Of a DNA stretch of 64,000 nt, positions 43,506 to 54,659 are shown one piece after another. The stretch lies in assembly GCF_000003195.3 (NCBI RefSeq), contig NC_012871.2:44124434-44188433 (forward strand), written 5' to 3'. How positions within the stretch are numbered: the stretch's first letter is position 1; the number at the start of each line of letters is the position of its first letter. The notes under the pieces are model-generated. The model was not told the origin of the DNA, ran no database searches, and saw only the letters and a list, made by a program, of their open reading frames with translations. Both the position numbers and the translations under genes were made by a program. Source of the DNA: Sorghum bicolor (taxonomy: Eukaryota; Streptophyta; Magnoliopsida; Poales; Poaceae).

Positions 43506-45352
43506 AGATCCCCCAGGCTTGACCTTTGCTTGTCTCAAGCAAATAATTAGGGCTTGGCCTCGGTGGATTAGATAAAGTTACTATGCTAACATTTCAAGAG
43601 TACCAGGTGCACAACAAAGTTCTTCTCCTTGAATGAAAAATTTAGCTAAGTAAAACTCACCCATATTACCCTAGTACTCTATGGGGCTTATGGCATTTTC
43701 CTTTGTCTTGAGTGGTTGAAGGATAGAACAGTTCGACCAGAGCACTATTTTTCTTGATCTTTAGCAAGTTTCATACTGGTGGTTTTGTGAAGTTTTCAAA
43801 AGAATTCTAAAGTGTCCCTCAAATGGTTCTCTCAAGTCTCTTAATGGTGTATGATTCCTCACCAAGGTATACAATAAGTTTCCTCGAAAGTTTGATTAGG
43901 CTTATGTGGAGCTTAAGGTATGGATGAAAGAGATGGCATACTTACTTTGCATATGTTGCGCAGTCAAAACTCAGATCCCTGTAGAGAAGTGTCATACTCC
44001 CAGATCAAGATGTGCAAGTGTAAGGAGTGGAGTGGATGGTGGATAGTATATGTGGAATGGATGGTGGATAGGTTGCTCCTCTAATTGATGACTTCTCTTT
44101 TTCTAATGAGGCAAGGCTAGAGTCTAATTGCTTCCTTTCTTTCCCCTCTCTTTTTTTGAGAGAGAGGGTATCTCTGATATCTTGAAAGGAACTAATACTT
44201 ATTCATGCTAGCCTTTAACTATGCCTCATATACCAAGTGCTAATCTTAGAGAGAATGAAATGTTTGACTTTTAAAGCATGGAGCAACCCATATGGTGGAG
44301 ATGGTATGAATGTGCACTTCCAAAGTAGAAGTGGTAGAGGGATATGTATGAATGGAGCTGCGTACTCCCAGAGTGGAAGCAACATGGTGGTGCGGTGTAT
44401 GGGTAAATGCGTACTTCCAAGATGGAGGTAGCAAATGAGTTTGTGGTTGGTTGATTCTTGATCTGAGGAGCATGATAAATCTCTAAACAAGGGTCACAAG
44501 CCTTGACCACACTCAACACAAAGCAAATAGCATATGTAGAAGATTTGCAACATTGTAATGTATATTTGGCTCTGGTAGAAATTTTATAACCATTGAGGAA
44601 CAAATTAGTTTTTGGTCATTTTTAGAAAATAAATCTTTGGTACTCAACAAGCTTAGAACAATATTATAGCAGCTCCTATCATACTATCTCGTATCCCTCA
44701 ATGACTTAGACGCAGTTATTAGCACTCGCAACCCACAAAGTTTTAGGTTCATGATGGTCTAGTGCAGCTAAGTAATTCATACTTGGAGAAGCATTAAGTT
44801 GTAAACTAGGCACTAGAGAAACGTTAACAAAGAACCCACTCATCATTTCCAGAAGAAAGATAACCATTCACGAAAATGAACTAAGGGAATAAGCAAGCTA
44901 AATATTTTTGGTCTTTTTAAATTTAAAATGCAGAAAATAAATGCAGAAAATAAAAGAGTGGATAGCAAGATACTCATCTGAGTGGGAGAGAGGATCTCCC
45001 ACAAGCTGGCTCTTGGCTCATTGTGGTGGATAGAAGTGGTGGAACCAATCAGCTTGGCGTCGAAGTTCTTCTTTGTGGAATGCTTGCGCCATCTGTGCAT
45101 TATGCTGGGCAATCTGTAGAGTCACCTGCTACTCCACGTGATAGTGCCCATGTCGTTGTGAGGTCGTCGATGTTCGTCCTTGGAGGACGTCACCCTCGAG
45201 GCTAAGAGGTGTGCTGATGGGGCGAAGGTATGCCCATGGACTCTGATCTGTCCATAGAGCTTACCTCCTCTCCCCTCTCAACATCGTCTCCTACTATACA
45301 TGAGGGGCCTACTTCATCCATCCAGGCAGCTCGTGACATACCTCTTGTCACC
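43506..45352 (-). other. F 3' untranslated region; no gene
   Basis: AT-rich, no supported ORF. Contains a T/C-rich tract at 44095-44165. Small frames at 44215-44600 are not supported. Confidence 0.55.
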
Positions 45353-46423
45353 CTATGTGTACCTGCAAAATATGGCTCTACCCGAGGGGCCTAGCTTGAT
45401 GGTTAGTGTGCGGAGCCTATACAGCTGACGTTGCTCACAAGGGAGCAAGATCTCAGCTGTATGGCCCAGGTAAACCATGATAAACTCACCATCGGGACCC
45501 TTCTTAAGAACACCCATTCGAACGAAAAACTCTTCCCCCAAAATGTCTCTCAGATGAGAGATGGAAGCACACTCATGGGAATCGAGCAAACCAAAAGATT
45601 CGGCCAAACAGCTGATAAAGGAAGTGAAATAGATTGGCCTATCAAGTGTGGCATAACCTTGCATGTGAAACTTTCCTCTTCTTAACCATGGCAAAAAGCA
45701 TTTTAAGCTCAACATCTTGTAAATGAAAGCCATTGGTTCCAAGAAAAAGAGTGACAAACATCCAATAATGGATAAAGCGCAAAGTTGGGTTATGAATTTC
45801 TCGGGCAGTGGGACAAGAAGAATCACTCGAACCAGAAATTGCCTTCCAAAGTCTAGTCTTATCAAAATCGTGAATGGCAAAATTCAAATCAAGAGAGCAA
45901 TCATGATCACAACCTAGAGCGGTGTTAAGCGCACTCCAAGTCATATCAAAATCCAAATTGAACATTCGAAAAGTTACCCCATTTTGAGAAGTTTTCAAAG
46001 TGCATAAGACCTCTTGGGTAAGCAATTCAATGCTAACTCAGGAATCATCCAAAAACCACCCCAGCCAATTGTGTTAAAAACGGTTTTGAACTCGGAGGTC
46101 ATACCTGAGCGATCTAAGAGATCAGGGTCGATGATGCCGGTGGAGGCGTAGGCGATGTTGCAAAGAGTGTGATACTTTTGCAGCTCCTCGGGACTCAGTA
46201 TGAGGCCACTTTCAGGCTCCATCACTCTTGTAGGGGGTGCATAAGGTACCAAGGAGTGGTGAACCTCTGCATCCACTTGCCTTGAGTGGCTCCCCTGGTC
46301 GGAGCGTTGAGAGCTACGAGAGGAACCATGACCTCGGGCCCAATTGATGTTCTCCATGACCCTCTTCTTCATCTTAGCTGCAGGGGTGAGTCTAGCCAAA
46401 CTCCTACTACCACTACTATGCAA
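45353..46423 (-). pseudogene. ATHILA-type ORF of element F
   Basis: Three overlapping frames (46423-45995, 46025-45642, 45880-45353) read as one protein broken by two frameshifts, near 46020 and 45670. Recognisable features are an N-terminal basic/serine region (WARGHGSSRSSQRSDQGSHS) and the long alpha-helical region seen in the Arabidopsis ATHILA ORF-1 family (NPTLRFIHYWMFVTLFLGTN, DVELKMLFAM, RPIYFTSFISCLAESFGLLD). The position between protease and 3' LTR is where Athila elements carry an envelope-like ORF, but I see no signal peptide or membrane segment with confidence. Function unknown. Confidence 0.65.
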
Positions 46424-47699
46424 CTAAAACTGAATATTTTTGGTGTTTTTGTTTATGAGATACTAGAACTAAACTAAGCTTGAGAAGAGACTTGCAACAA
46501 AGAAGGAAAGAAGGGGACTTGTGAGCTCGAGATGATTCTGGTTGTTTGAGTTGAGGAATGAGCTCACATTGCCCTGGTATTTATAGGGGGAGAAGGACAC
46601 CAGGTGGGCCCATCTACAGGGATCGGCCGATCCCTCCCCTACGGGGTTTGAATTTGAATTTTGCTTTAGGCAAGGAATCTTGCTTTACTGAGACAAGCTT
46701 TGTCGGAATTTTTTGGAAAGCCTCCAAAGAGGGGATCAGCTGAGCCCCTACTTTGGACTTTTCAGCTTTAGCTTTTGTGTCATCAGTTGTCTGATAAAGC
46801 AGATGCTGGATGTGTGACAAGAAATGCTATTGCTTTTCAGAGATTCCCTAGCCCAGTGTTTGGTGAAAGGTAAAAAGATGTTTGGCTAAAGAGGGGACAT
46901 GACTAAAGCTATGACAGTTTTGCATGTGTGTCTCCTCTTTGCAGGAAGTGGAAAGATAGTGGTCCAAAAGCAAAAGATGGAATCTATGCTTAAAGTGAAA
47001 GTGGACCACTACTTTTCAGATTCTGTCTGGGATGCTCTATATGTTTGTGTGTGGCAAAAGGAGACAACAGGGTGCAGAGGGGGACAAGTTGGGGATTGGC
47101 TGATCCCCACTTGAGCTCCTCAGGAGCAACCAAGTGCTGTGTCGGAATCATAGCATCGAGAAGAGTAAAGGCAAACAGGAAAGGATGGCTGTGGGCCTAG
47201 TAAGGGGCTCGGCCCTATGGGAGGTCCCATAGCTCAGATCTTTATTGCAAACTATCCTCAAGATTTTATTCTGAATGACTAAGTTATTTTGCAAAAATAA
47301 AGATGCAAGATAAAAACTTTAAATATGCAAGATTGAAATTAAACATGCAATACAAAATTTAAAATGTAGAATTTAAATATGCAGATAAATACTGACATAC
47401 CTTATCAGCGAGGACTCTGTATTTTAGGTCCACAGAGCGAGGACCTCTCCGTCATGTCCATTCTGTGGAGACATCTGTTGATCCCGGAGATGGGGACCGT
47501 GACTGCACCTCCTTTGCCCTCCATTCTTGTTTGACTTCTATTGGCGTCTCCGTGGGTTCTTGTTCTTTGGCTTCAACCTTTTTGGCTGATGCACTCTTCT
47601 AGCAGTTCTTCCTTCGGTGGTGGTTGCGGCGAGGTTTAGGCTGGGGAGCCTTTTCCTCTTCCTGCATGTCAACTTTAAAACCATTGAAGGGAACTCTTA
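46424..47699 (-). other. F region between protease and ATHILA-type ORF; pol absent
   Basis: Where about 3 kb of reverse transcriptase and integrase would be expected there are only about 1.3 kb with no such motif. Palindromes of the GATCGGCCGATC type lie at 46618-46635 and, degenerate, at 47092-47110. The stretch 47400-47700 carries a basic linker (KPRRNHHRRKN). Confidence 0.55.
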
Positions 47700-48026
47700 C
47701 CCTCCATCCACTGTCGAACTGCATGTGGATCTAGGCAGCCCCCATGTAAATGGTGGCGTCCACCATGCTCAGGAATAGACGTCCCAAGATGATGGGGACG
47801 TCGGTGTTTGACCCCATGTCCAACACAATGAAGTCAACCACGACGTAGTGTTCTTGATCTTGATCAAGATGTCCCTTGCCAGTCCCTCTGGGAACCAGAT
47901 GGTCTGATCGGCCATCTGCAGACGTAAAAATGTGGAGTCCAATGGACCTCCTAACAGGTTATCATAAGTTACCTTGGATATGATGTTGACTCCTAATCCA
48001 AGGTTGTAGAAGGCGTTGTTGAAAAT
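47700..48026 (-). pseudogene. Protease remnant of element F
   Basis: After the gag frame the minus strand holds a protease-like stretch (NLGLGVNIISKVTYDNLLGG) and, in another frame, the distal block DVPIILGRLFLSMVDATIY. A frameshift near 47850 and stops separate the parts. The Asp-Thr/Ser-Gly triad is altered to N-L-G, so this copy lacks a catalytic Asp. Confidence 0.6.
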
Positions 48027-49454
48027 CTATGGTTCGATCTGGCAAGTGATTGTGGGCAGGCCTGGGTTGTCCCTCTTGACTGGGAATGGTGAGTCCAACT
48101 TGTTGACCCAGATGGACTTTGGCCACGAGTTCGTGAACCACATGTTTACCAGCCTGACCCCCTCAATTGGATCTTCAGGCTTCCTAGGAATCTTACCTTG
48201 CTCAGAGGATGGGAAAACTGCTGCTAACTGAGCTAATTGTGTTTCTAGCATTTTATTAAAGCTCAACTTGTTTTTCATAGCAGAGTTAAAGCTATCCATC
48301 TTTTCACTAAGACTTTCAAGAATCTTGTCATTAGCCATCATTTTATTACTTATATTGTCATTGATTTTAGTCTGGCCTAAGACAAGATCTTTTAAGGAAG
48401 GTTGGTTACTAAAACTGTTATTAAAATTATTGCTGTAACCATTACCTTGGCCTTGGTAGAAGGGGCGCGAGTTCCATCCTTGTTGTTGCTGTTGTGCGGG
48501 CCAGTACCCGTTGTTGTTGTGGTTGTTGTTGATGAAGCTCACATCCTCCTTTGTCTCAGGGCAATCATTACCCGAGTGATCGCCTCCTCCGCACACCTCA
48601 CACTAGGTGTCGGCTGTGATGGCTTGTACGGGGGCGTAAGGTTGGATGGCCTCTAGTTCCTTTTAGGAACTTTCCTCAACTTTCTTCATGAGGAGGTCCA
48701 TCTTGGCACAGAGCATGTCCACTTCGCTGAGGGTGTGGACACCTCTTTTCTTGGGCTAGAGGCGTTCCTCATTCCATCCTTGGTTGGTAACCATTTTCTC
48801 AATGTGGTCCTTAGCATCCTTGTCTTTATGTTGCAAGAATACACCTCCTGCTGCTGCATCAAGATGACTACGGGCTGCACCGGTCAGCCCATGGTAGAAA
48901 CCTTGAATGAGGAGCCATTCCTCTATCCCATGATGAGGACATGTGCGAATGTACTCCTGAAGACGTTCGCAAGCTTCGGGAATCATCTCATCAGCCTATT
49001 GCTGGAAGCTCGAGATCTTCCCCTGTAGGGCACTGGTCTTGACTGACAGGAAGAACTTCTTGAGGAACGCATTGGCACACTTGTCCCAGCTTGTGCACTC
49101 CACCTTGTTGGAGTAGAACCATTTCTTCGCCTTTCCCAACAATGAGAACGGGAAGAGGTGGAGACGGATGGCGTCTACTGCAACATTCTTGACGGTGAAT
49201 GTGTCACATAGCTCTAGGAAGTGTTGGAGATGAGCATTGGTGTCCTCATGTGGCTTTCCACAAAACTGCTGAGATTGCACCATGTAGATCATGGCCGGTT
49301 TGATCTCGAAGGTACCATCCCCCAAGTTGAGCTGTGGTCCCGTCGCGACATAATCGGTTGACGGGGCTGAGTACTCAGAGATGGTCTTTTGGGCCATGGC
49401 TTCCTGAACTGGTGATGAAACTGAGCTTCCCTCTAAGAATGGCTCGAGATTCAA
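48027..49454 (-). pseudogene. gag: Gag of element F, single frame with four in-frame stops
   Basis: One frame runs 476 codons without any frameshift. The capsid core is at the start: [30 protein letters not shown] block ([20 protein letters not shown]) and [15 protein letters not shown] zinc knuckle (CEVCGGGDHSGNDCP) is followed by Asn/Gln-rich sequence (NNNHNNNGYWPAQQQQQGW). Stops fall at about 48996 (TAG in a Gln run), 48756 (TAG), within the gap 48700-48600 (TAA after SS) and just before the knuckle (TAG). Each is one C-to-T change from CAG or CAA. Full-length protein cannot be made, but the reading frame is otherwise kept, so inactivation was by transitions only. Confidence 0.85.
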
Positions 49455-49749
49455 GATGAACCTCTATGGTGGGACTAGATGGCGTTTAGCTCTCCTCAAC
49501 AACTACTCAGGATCTTCAATGAAGTTTGATGGCAGTTGGAAACTGTTCATACACTATCTAAATTTTAACGATAACGAGAAACAAGACAAGTGAGGGGTTA
49601 GTCCCTAACACTAGTTGATATCTAAGGTGATAGTAAACTCTGGATTCTCTCTTATTAAAAACTCCTAGGCTAATGCTTTCCCCAGCAAGGGCGCCAGAAA
49701 TGCCACGTGTGTGGTAATTCTAGACTAGTGGATAATTCCGCAAGCGCAC

Positions 49750-50748
49750 TTTCGACGAAATCTAGTCGGCAGTCTACCTTGGGGTATACCCAGTGTTCGC
49801 CTAAACGGCCTAAACGGCCGATTAAACGGTAAACGGTGGCAAACTGTTTTGTTTAGGGGGTAAACGGGAAATTAAACGGTTGACCGTTTAAACGGTCAAA
49901 AAACGGGGAAAACGGTCTAAACGGCCTACACGGAACGGTTGTAAACGGTGTTAAACGGCTGTTTAAATGGCCGTTTAGGCAAACACCAGGTGAATCTAGT
50001 TGAATTTTATATTAACAATTTGTATACTTAAATTTATTATATTTATAAATATATAAAATTGATTTGTTATATGCATAAATATGTATATTTAATTATTCTA
50101 ACATGCATAAACATATATACATAATAAAATAAATGGATTTTAGTTGCATAAATATGTATAAATGATAGAATGATTGATTTTACATTAAAAATATGAACAT
50201 TTTTGTAATATTGTGTAAAACCGTTTAGACCGTTTTAATCCGTTTAAACACCGTCTAAACAGTTTAAACGCTAAACGAAGGGTGACCGACTGTTTACCGT
50301 TTAGCGTTTAGGATAACATTGGGTATACCAACAGTAGTAGTTTATCGATAGGCAGGTGTGCAAGCTACAAACTCGATGGTGACGCAAAACACAGACAAGG
50401 ATTTTATCTAGGTTCGGCCATCGTGTGGGCGTAATACCTACGCCCTGTGTCTGATTGTATTGATCTGAGATGAGTTGAATTGTGTATGACCTAAGGGGGT
50501 CCCTTGCCTCTCCTTATATAGTCCAGAGGGCAGGGTTACATATCTGGAAACTAATCCTAGTTGGTTATAATTGCCATTAATCTAATATCAATCCCTATTC
50601 TAAACGACTAGAATCTTGCTTGATCTCCATGTCTTGTTTCCTTGCGCAAAACTCCAAACTGTTGGATCAAGCTTCAAGCTGCCTTGTAATGGGCCAAATC
50701 TCCTGGCCCAAGTCTAGGCGTAAGGGTATAGGGGTTTATACCCCCACA
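49750..50748 (-). repeat. 3' LTR of element G, interrupted by a hAT element
   Basis: Minus-strand LTR start at 50748. It is contiguous around the hAT insertion (49791-50321) plus one copy of the GGTATACC duplication. The end at 49750 is a break, not a clean CA terminus. Confidence 0.55.
49791..50321. mobile_element. Non-autonomous hAT element (MITE), 531 bp
   Basis: The ends are CAGTGTTCGCCTAAACGGCC and, inverted, CAATGTTATCCTAAACGCTA: imperfect terminal inverted repeats beginning CA(G/A)TG. A perfect 8-bp target duplication, GGTATACC, flanks it (49783-49790, 50322-50329). The first 190 bp hold about 14 copies of AAACGG or its complement, with a weaker set at the other end; the middle is very AT-rich. 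There is no coding capacity. Eight-base duplications and subterminal hexamer arrays are hAT hallmarks. Confidence 0.93.
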
Positions 50749-51908
50749 GCTAGTCCCCGAGCTCCATGTATTATGATGTAACACTCCATCTCGTGCTTCT
50801 TCGACCAGTGAGGCTTGACATTTTCGACAAATAGAAAAATCACCCGAACAACTGGAGCTGTATTTTGACCAACTCTAATGACAGTTGATCAACATTATCA
50901 TCGAAGAAGCAGATTGTTCGAATAATGCATGGTGCTCTAAATCAAAAAATATTTCTTTCCTAATGAAGTGTGCCCACTTTACTTTTCGTAAGAAATATAC
51001 ACTCATAAAAAATAAGCATATTCACCGCAAGGTGAAGTGTGCCCACTTAGTCCCCGAGCCTGGTAGTAGGTGACGTAGGCACGTGGTGCAAGGGTCTAAA
51101 AAGAAAAATCCACGTAGAAATTTTGATGCTAAAATGCATCGCCAGATGCATCTTACTAATGTAGTCCCCGGGCTTGCTGGAAGGCAAAGTATGAACCTTG
51201 TAGCAAGGTCTAAAATTAAAAGTAAAATGACCTCTCACTTGCACATGAATCCAGTTCCTATGTAACTGTACGAGTAGTCCCCAAGCTGTGCTCGGAGAGT
51301 GATTGAGGAGTCCTTGAGCATGGTTGGGGATGTAATCGTGCTCGAGAATCGGCACAGTCCTCTATTTCATAAGCAGACTGGTCGACCAGTCCCCGAGCAT
51401 ACCGTGCTCGGTGGTCGGTGCAGTCCCCAGCTTCATAAACAGACTGGTCGACCAGTTGCCGAGTATACCGTGCTCGGTGGTCGGTGCAGTCTCCAGACAC
51501 TGGACAAGTCCAAACAAACTCTCCATCTCAGTAAACCCTTTGCTTGAGTTTTGAAATCGTCATGCCCCTTCATCCATTAATTTGCGATGTGACAGGGCGT
51601 CCGGCCATCTTGTCAGTCCAGCGCGTGAAAAGGAGTGCAATCTGGCAGCGCAGCCGCTCATCACGTGAACCGAATCAAAAGTAGTTCCAACAATCATTAA
51701 AAAATGTAGCAGATTTACTGCAACAAAAATTGGAAACTAAAACGCCATTCTTGCCGTATAAACCGCACATTTCCCTAAGATTCGGGAAGTGGAAGAGGTG
51801 GTTCCCTTGTTATAAATAGCCAAAGCATCATGGTACTGGATCTTCACCCACCGGTTGCATACACCAGCCTTTCGCCTTTGTCCTCCTTGCCTTCCCCTAG
51901 CCAGTTAG
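50749..51908 (+). repeat. G internal region with recurrent AGTCCCCGAGC motif and promoter of the antisense gene
   Basis: Variants of AGTCCCCGAGC recur at about 50752, 51050, 51163, 51275, 51390 and 51424. From about 51338 to 51495 they sit in a tandem unit of about 60-66 bp (about 2.5 copies) containing CAGACTGGTCGACCAG, itself a palindrome around GGTCGACC. No ORF is supported in 50749-51780. Confidence 0.6.
51811..51820 (+). promoter_or_regulatory. TATA box of the antisense gene in element G
   Basis: TATAAATAGC, followed about 100 bp later by the point where solo LTR H interrupts what would be the 5' UTR. Removing H, the first ATG would be about 125 bp downstream. Confidence 0.5.
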
Positions 51909-52512
51909 TGTCACACCTCAAAATTTCCTACTTTGGAATGTGAAATAGAAAATAGTAAAACAAAGCCAAAGGTTTTATGATTTATAAAATATTCTAACTT
52001 TAGTTATGTTGTCAACATTTTAGATAGTTGAAAAATGTGGGTTTAAAATTTTTGAAATTCAACTTAGTGGTTTGTTGCATTCATGCCGTTGCATAGAGTT
52101 TATGCTTGAAAAATTAATTTATCTGTTTCCAAAATACGCCTAGGGTTTGTTCCCAACTTCTTCTCCCCAAATACCAAATCAATATCTAGAACTCCAACCT
52201 TCCAACATTCTAGAAAATACTGGCCTAAACATCCTCTCATTTATTTTCTTTCTCGAGCTCTTAGTCAATTTGATGACAATATATCTACATGTCAATCTTT
52301 TCTCCTCTCTTATCTTGTCATACAGATGAGTCTCAAATTGGGTTAAAATCTATGCATTCATCTAGCCCATCCTGACAACTCCTACTTCTTCTCTCTTTTC
52401 GCTAATGGATCAATCATCAGTCCACAAATTGAAAATTTCTCCACATCATGGAACAAGCCAATCAAGCCTCTCCATATCTCTTTCACGTGAAAATGTTGCA
52501 GCCCCTACTCTC

Positions 52513-53660
52513 TCCTTCATGCAAAAATAATATTCACATAATGCTCATGCCTAAAATTTTCTGGACCCACTTTACTTCTCCATTTATTTATTTATTTTCA
52601 TCACTTCCAGTGGCATGCAGCCATTCATTCTCCCTGGCTGCACCCCACGCCTGCTCCCTTTCCTCACATGCCTAACAAAAACCATATCTCATTCTTTCTC
52701 CTTTAATTCCCAAGGTAATACCTCCCTTTAATCCTCTCTTTTGCCAACCTTTACTCCATTAGTTTGCATGCATGAACATACAGTAGCACCCCTTCTCTTT
52801 TCCTATGGCGCAACCTCCTCTTCCACATGCAAAATGGCAACATCTAATGCCTACTCTCTTAACTCCCTGGCCTAATTTCTTTTGCATGTCTCTTTCCATC
52901 TCTCTTTACTTCTCTATTTGCAGCAACCATTTTTATTCATTCGATTTTGCTCTCTCTTCAATTACATGCATAACAATATCTCCTCTCCCATCTCTCACCT
53001 AAGAAAATAGCACTCTATATGTGGCACCTCCTCTCTTTCTTCTCATGCAAAAACAGCCCCCAATGCCCACTGGTTCATCCTTAATGCCCTCCTTAATTCA
53101 GATGAGTAAAGTGCAGGCATAATTCTTTGTCTCACATTTTTGCATGCATACATGTACCTATCTTTTCTCCTACCTTTCTCCATCACGCATGCAAGCAGAT
53201 GGACAGCACCACACTGTCGGCATCTTCTCTTATGCCACCCCTTTTCTCTTCCTCCATGCAAGAGTTATGTCTACAACAATTTTCTTCTCTTAATTCCTTG
53301 CCCCATCTCATTTGCATGCCTTCCTTCATTCTATCTTTAATCCTTTCCTAATAACAGCCATATGTGCTCCTACCTTCCCTCATGCACAAGCAGAAGGACA
53401 TGCATCTCCTCCCCCGCTGCCCAAGCCATTCCTTCTCATGCAAAAAAATATATGCACCTCTTCTATACTCCTCTTAATTCCCTAGACAAACTCTCTTTAG
53501 AGTGTTTTATTTACTCCATCAATAAATCTCTTTTCTTCAAATGGTAAACATGCAGCAGCAATATTTCATCAACATGTTGCCCCTCTGCTCTCCTAATTAA
53601 TGCCGACCTTCCCCTTTTCTCCATGCAAAATGGCAGCACTTAATCCCTTGACTCACCTCT
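52513..53660 (+). repeat. Diverged about 200-bp repeats rich in CATGCA within H
   Basis: A CATGCAAAA or CCATGCAA anchor recurs near 52518, 52828, 53046, 53255, 53438 and 53622. It is usually followed about 40-50 bp later by a CTTAATTCC-type block and then TTTGCATG. The strand is extremely pyrimidine-rich. The CATGCA/TGCATG hexamer occurs about twenty times here. Confidence 0.6.
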
Positions 53661-54659
53661 CTTGTGTGCACATTTACTCCATCTTTTAAATGGCATACAT
53701 GCACACAACAAACAACCATTCCTCCTCTCATTTACTCACACATAAAACCAGCAGCCCACACCTCTCATCCTCTCTTAACTTCATTCTTTCACTCACCCAT
53801 TTTAATTCTCATCAAGTGCATGCACCCATGCAGCAAACCCACAGCTATATATACCTCCTTCTCTCTCCCTCACGCCACCACCAGAGAAGAAGCACCCTTA
53901 TCTCCTCCCCTCCCTCCATCAGATGGGCGCCCTCCTCCTCTCCTTTTACCATGGCAGCAGTTCCAACTCCCTCTCCTTCCCCTCCATCAAAACCGAAGGA
54001 AAAACGTGTCTGCAGTTCTGTTTTGCCACTGCACATCTCTTTTCGTTGCCGGATTCCTGGAATTCTTTGCATGGTGTTGCGGTAAGGATCATGGACTTAT
54101 CTATTCTTTACTGAGAAACACATGTTCATCATGTCCCCTCTCTGTTGTGATGTTTTAAGGAAAATCATGGTGATGTAGTGTGCCATGGAGATCACTCCGG
54201 TGTGTGTGTCGCCATCTCTCTGAACCTGCAGTGGAATCCTATCAACCACCATTACCGCTGCTTCTGTACATGACATGGTGATGACGCCCATCCCTTTTTC
54301 CTCTTTGTTCTTGCTGCTCAAACCCCTCTCATTCATCGCTTTGATCTTTCATGTGGCGCAGATCATCTCTGAAGTGAAATTGGCGCCATCTCATTGATCA
54401 CCAACTGTTTGCTGTCCATCATTGGTGTTAGACACCATTGAGGTCTTGTCCAGCAACCATGAACCTCGATGTGAGCCCCTCTCCCCTATCCCCATCTAGT
54501 ATACATGTTATTTTCCATAAATTGTGAGCCACAGTCCAAGTTTGATCGAATTCCGACAAAATTTCCCCTCAATTGTGTTGTTGTCTGTTTTGGACAGCGG
54601 TGCTGTTGGCGATCAGCGTTCATGATCTCCATGGATCCAATAAGCTCTATGATGAATCC

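Larger units (their letters stand above)
41886..49749 (-). mobile_element. Athila-like non-autonomous retrotransposon F
   Basis: A complete 3' LTR (41886-43505, 1620 bp) and only the last about 49 bp of the 5' LTR (49701-49749) flank the interior; both start TG(C/T)CA(C/G)GTGTGTGGTAATTC in plus orientation. The primer site (49681-49696, minus TGGCGCCCTTGCTGGG) adjoins the 5' LTR. Minus-strand order: gag (49454-48027), protease remnant (about 48020-47700), basic linker, then an ATHILA-type ORF (46423-45353). Reverse transcriptase, RNase H and integrase are missing between the last two. The 5' LTR break joins sequence of element G. Confidence 0.82.

Noticed and set aside
45353..46423. Envelope glycoprotein of an endogenous virus
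   Set aside because: No signal peptide, transmembrane segment or cleavage site is evident; the sequence fits the ATHILA ORF family.
50322..50345. CACTA right terminus for element K (GTAGTAG motif)
   Set aside because: The TAGTAG here is not followed by a TG end and lies in the LTR of G beside the hAT duplication.
53664..54158. 164-codon frame inside H
   Set aside because: Lies in pyrimidine-rich repeat DNA with several overlapping frames; Ser/His/Pro-rich without domain; within a solo LTR.
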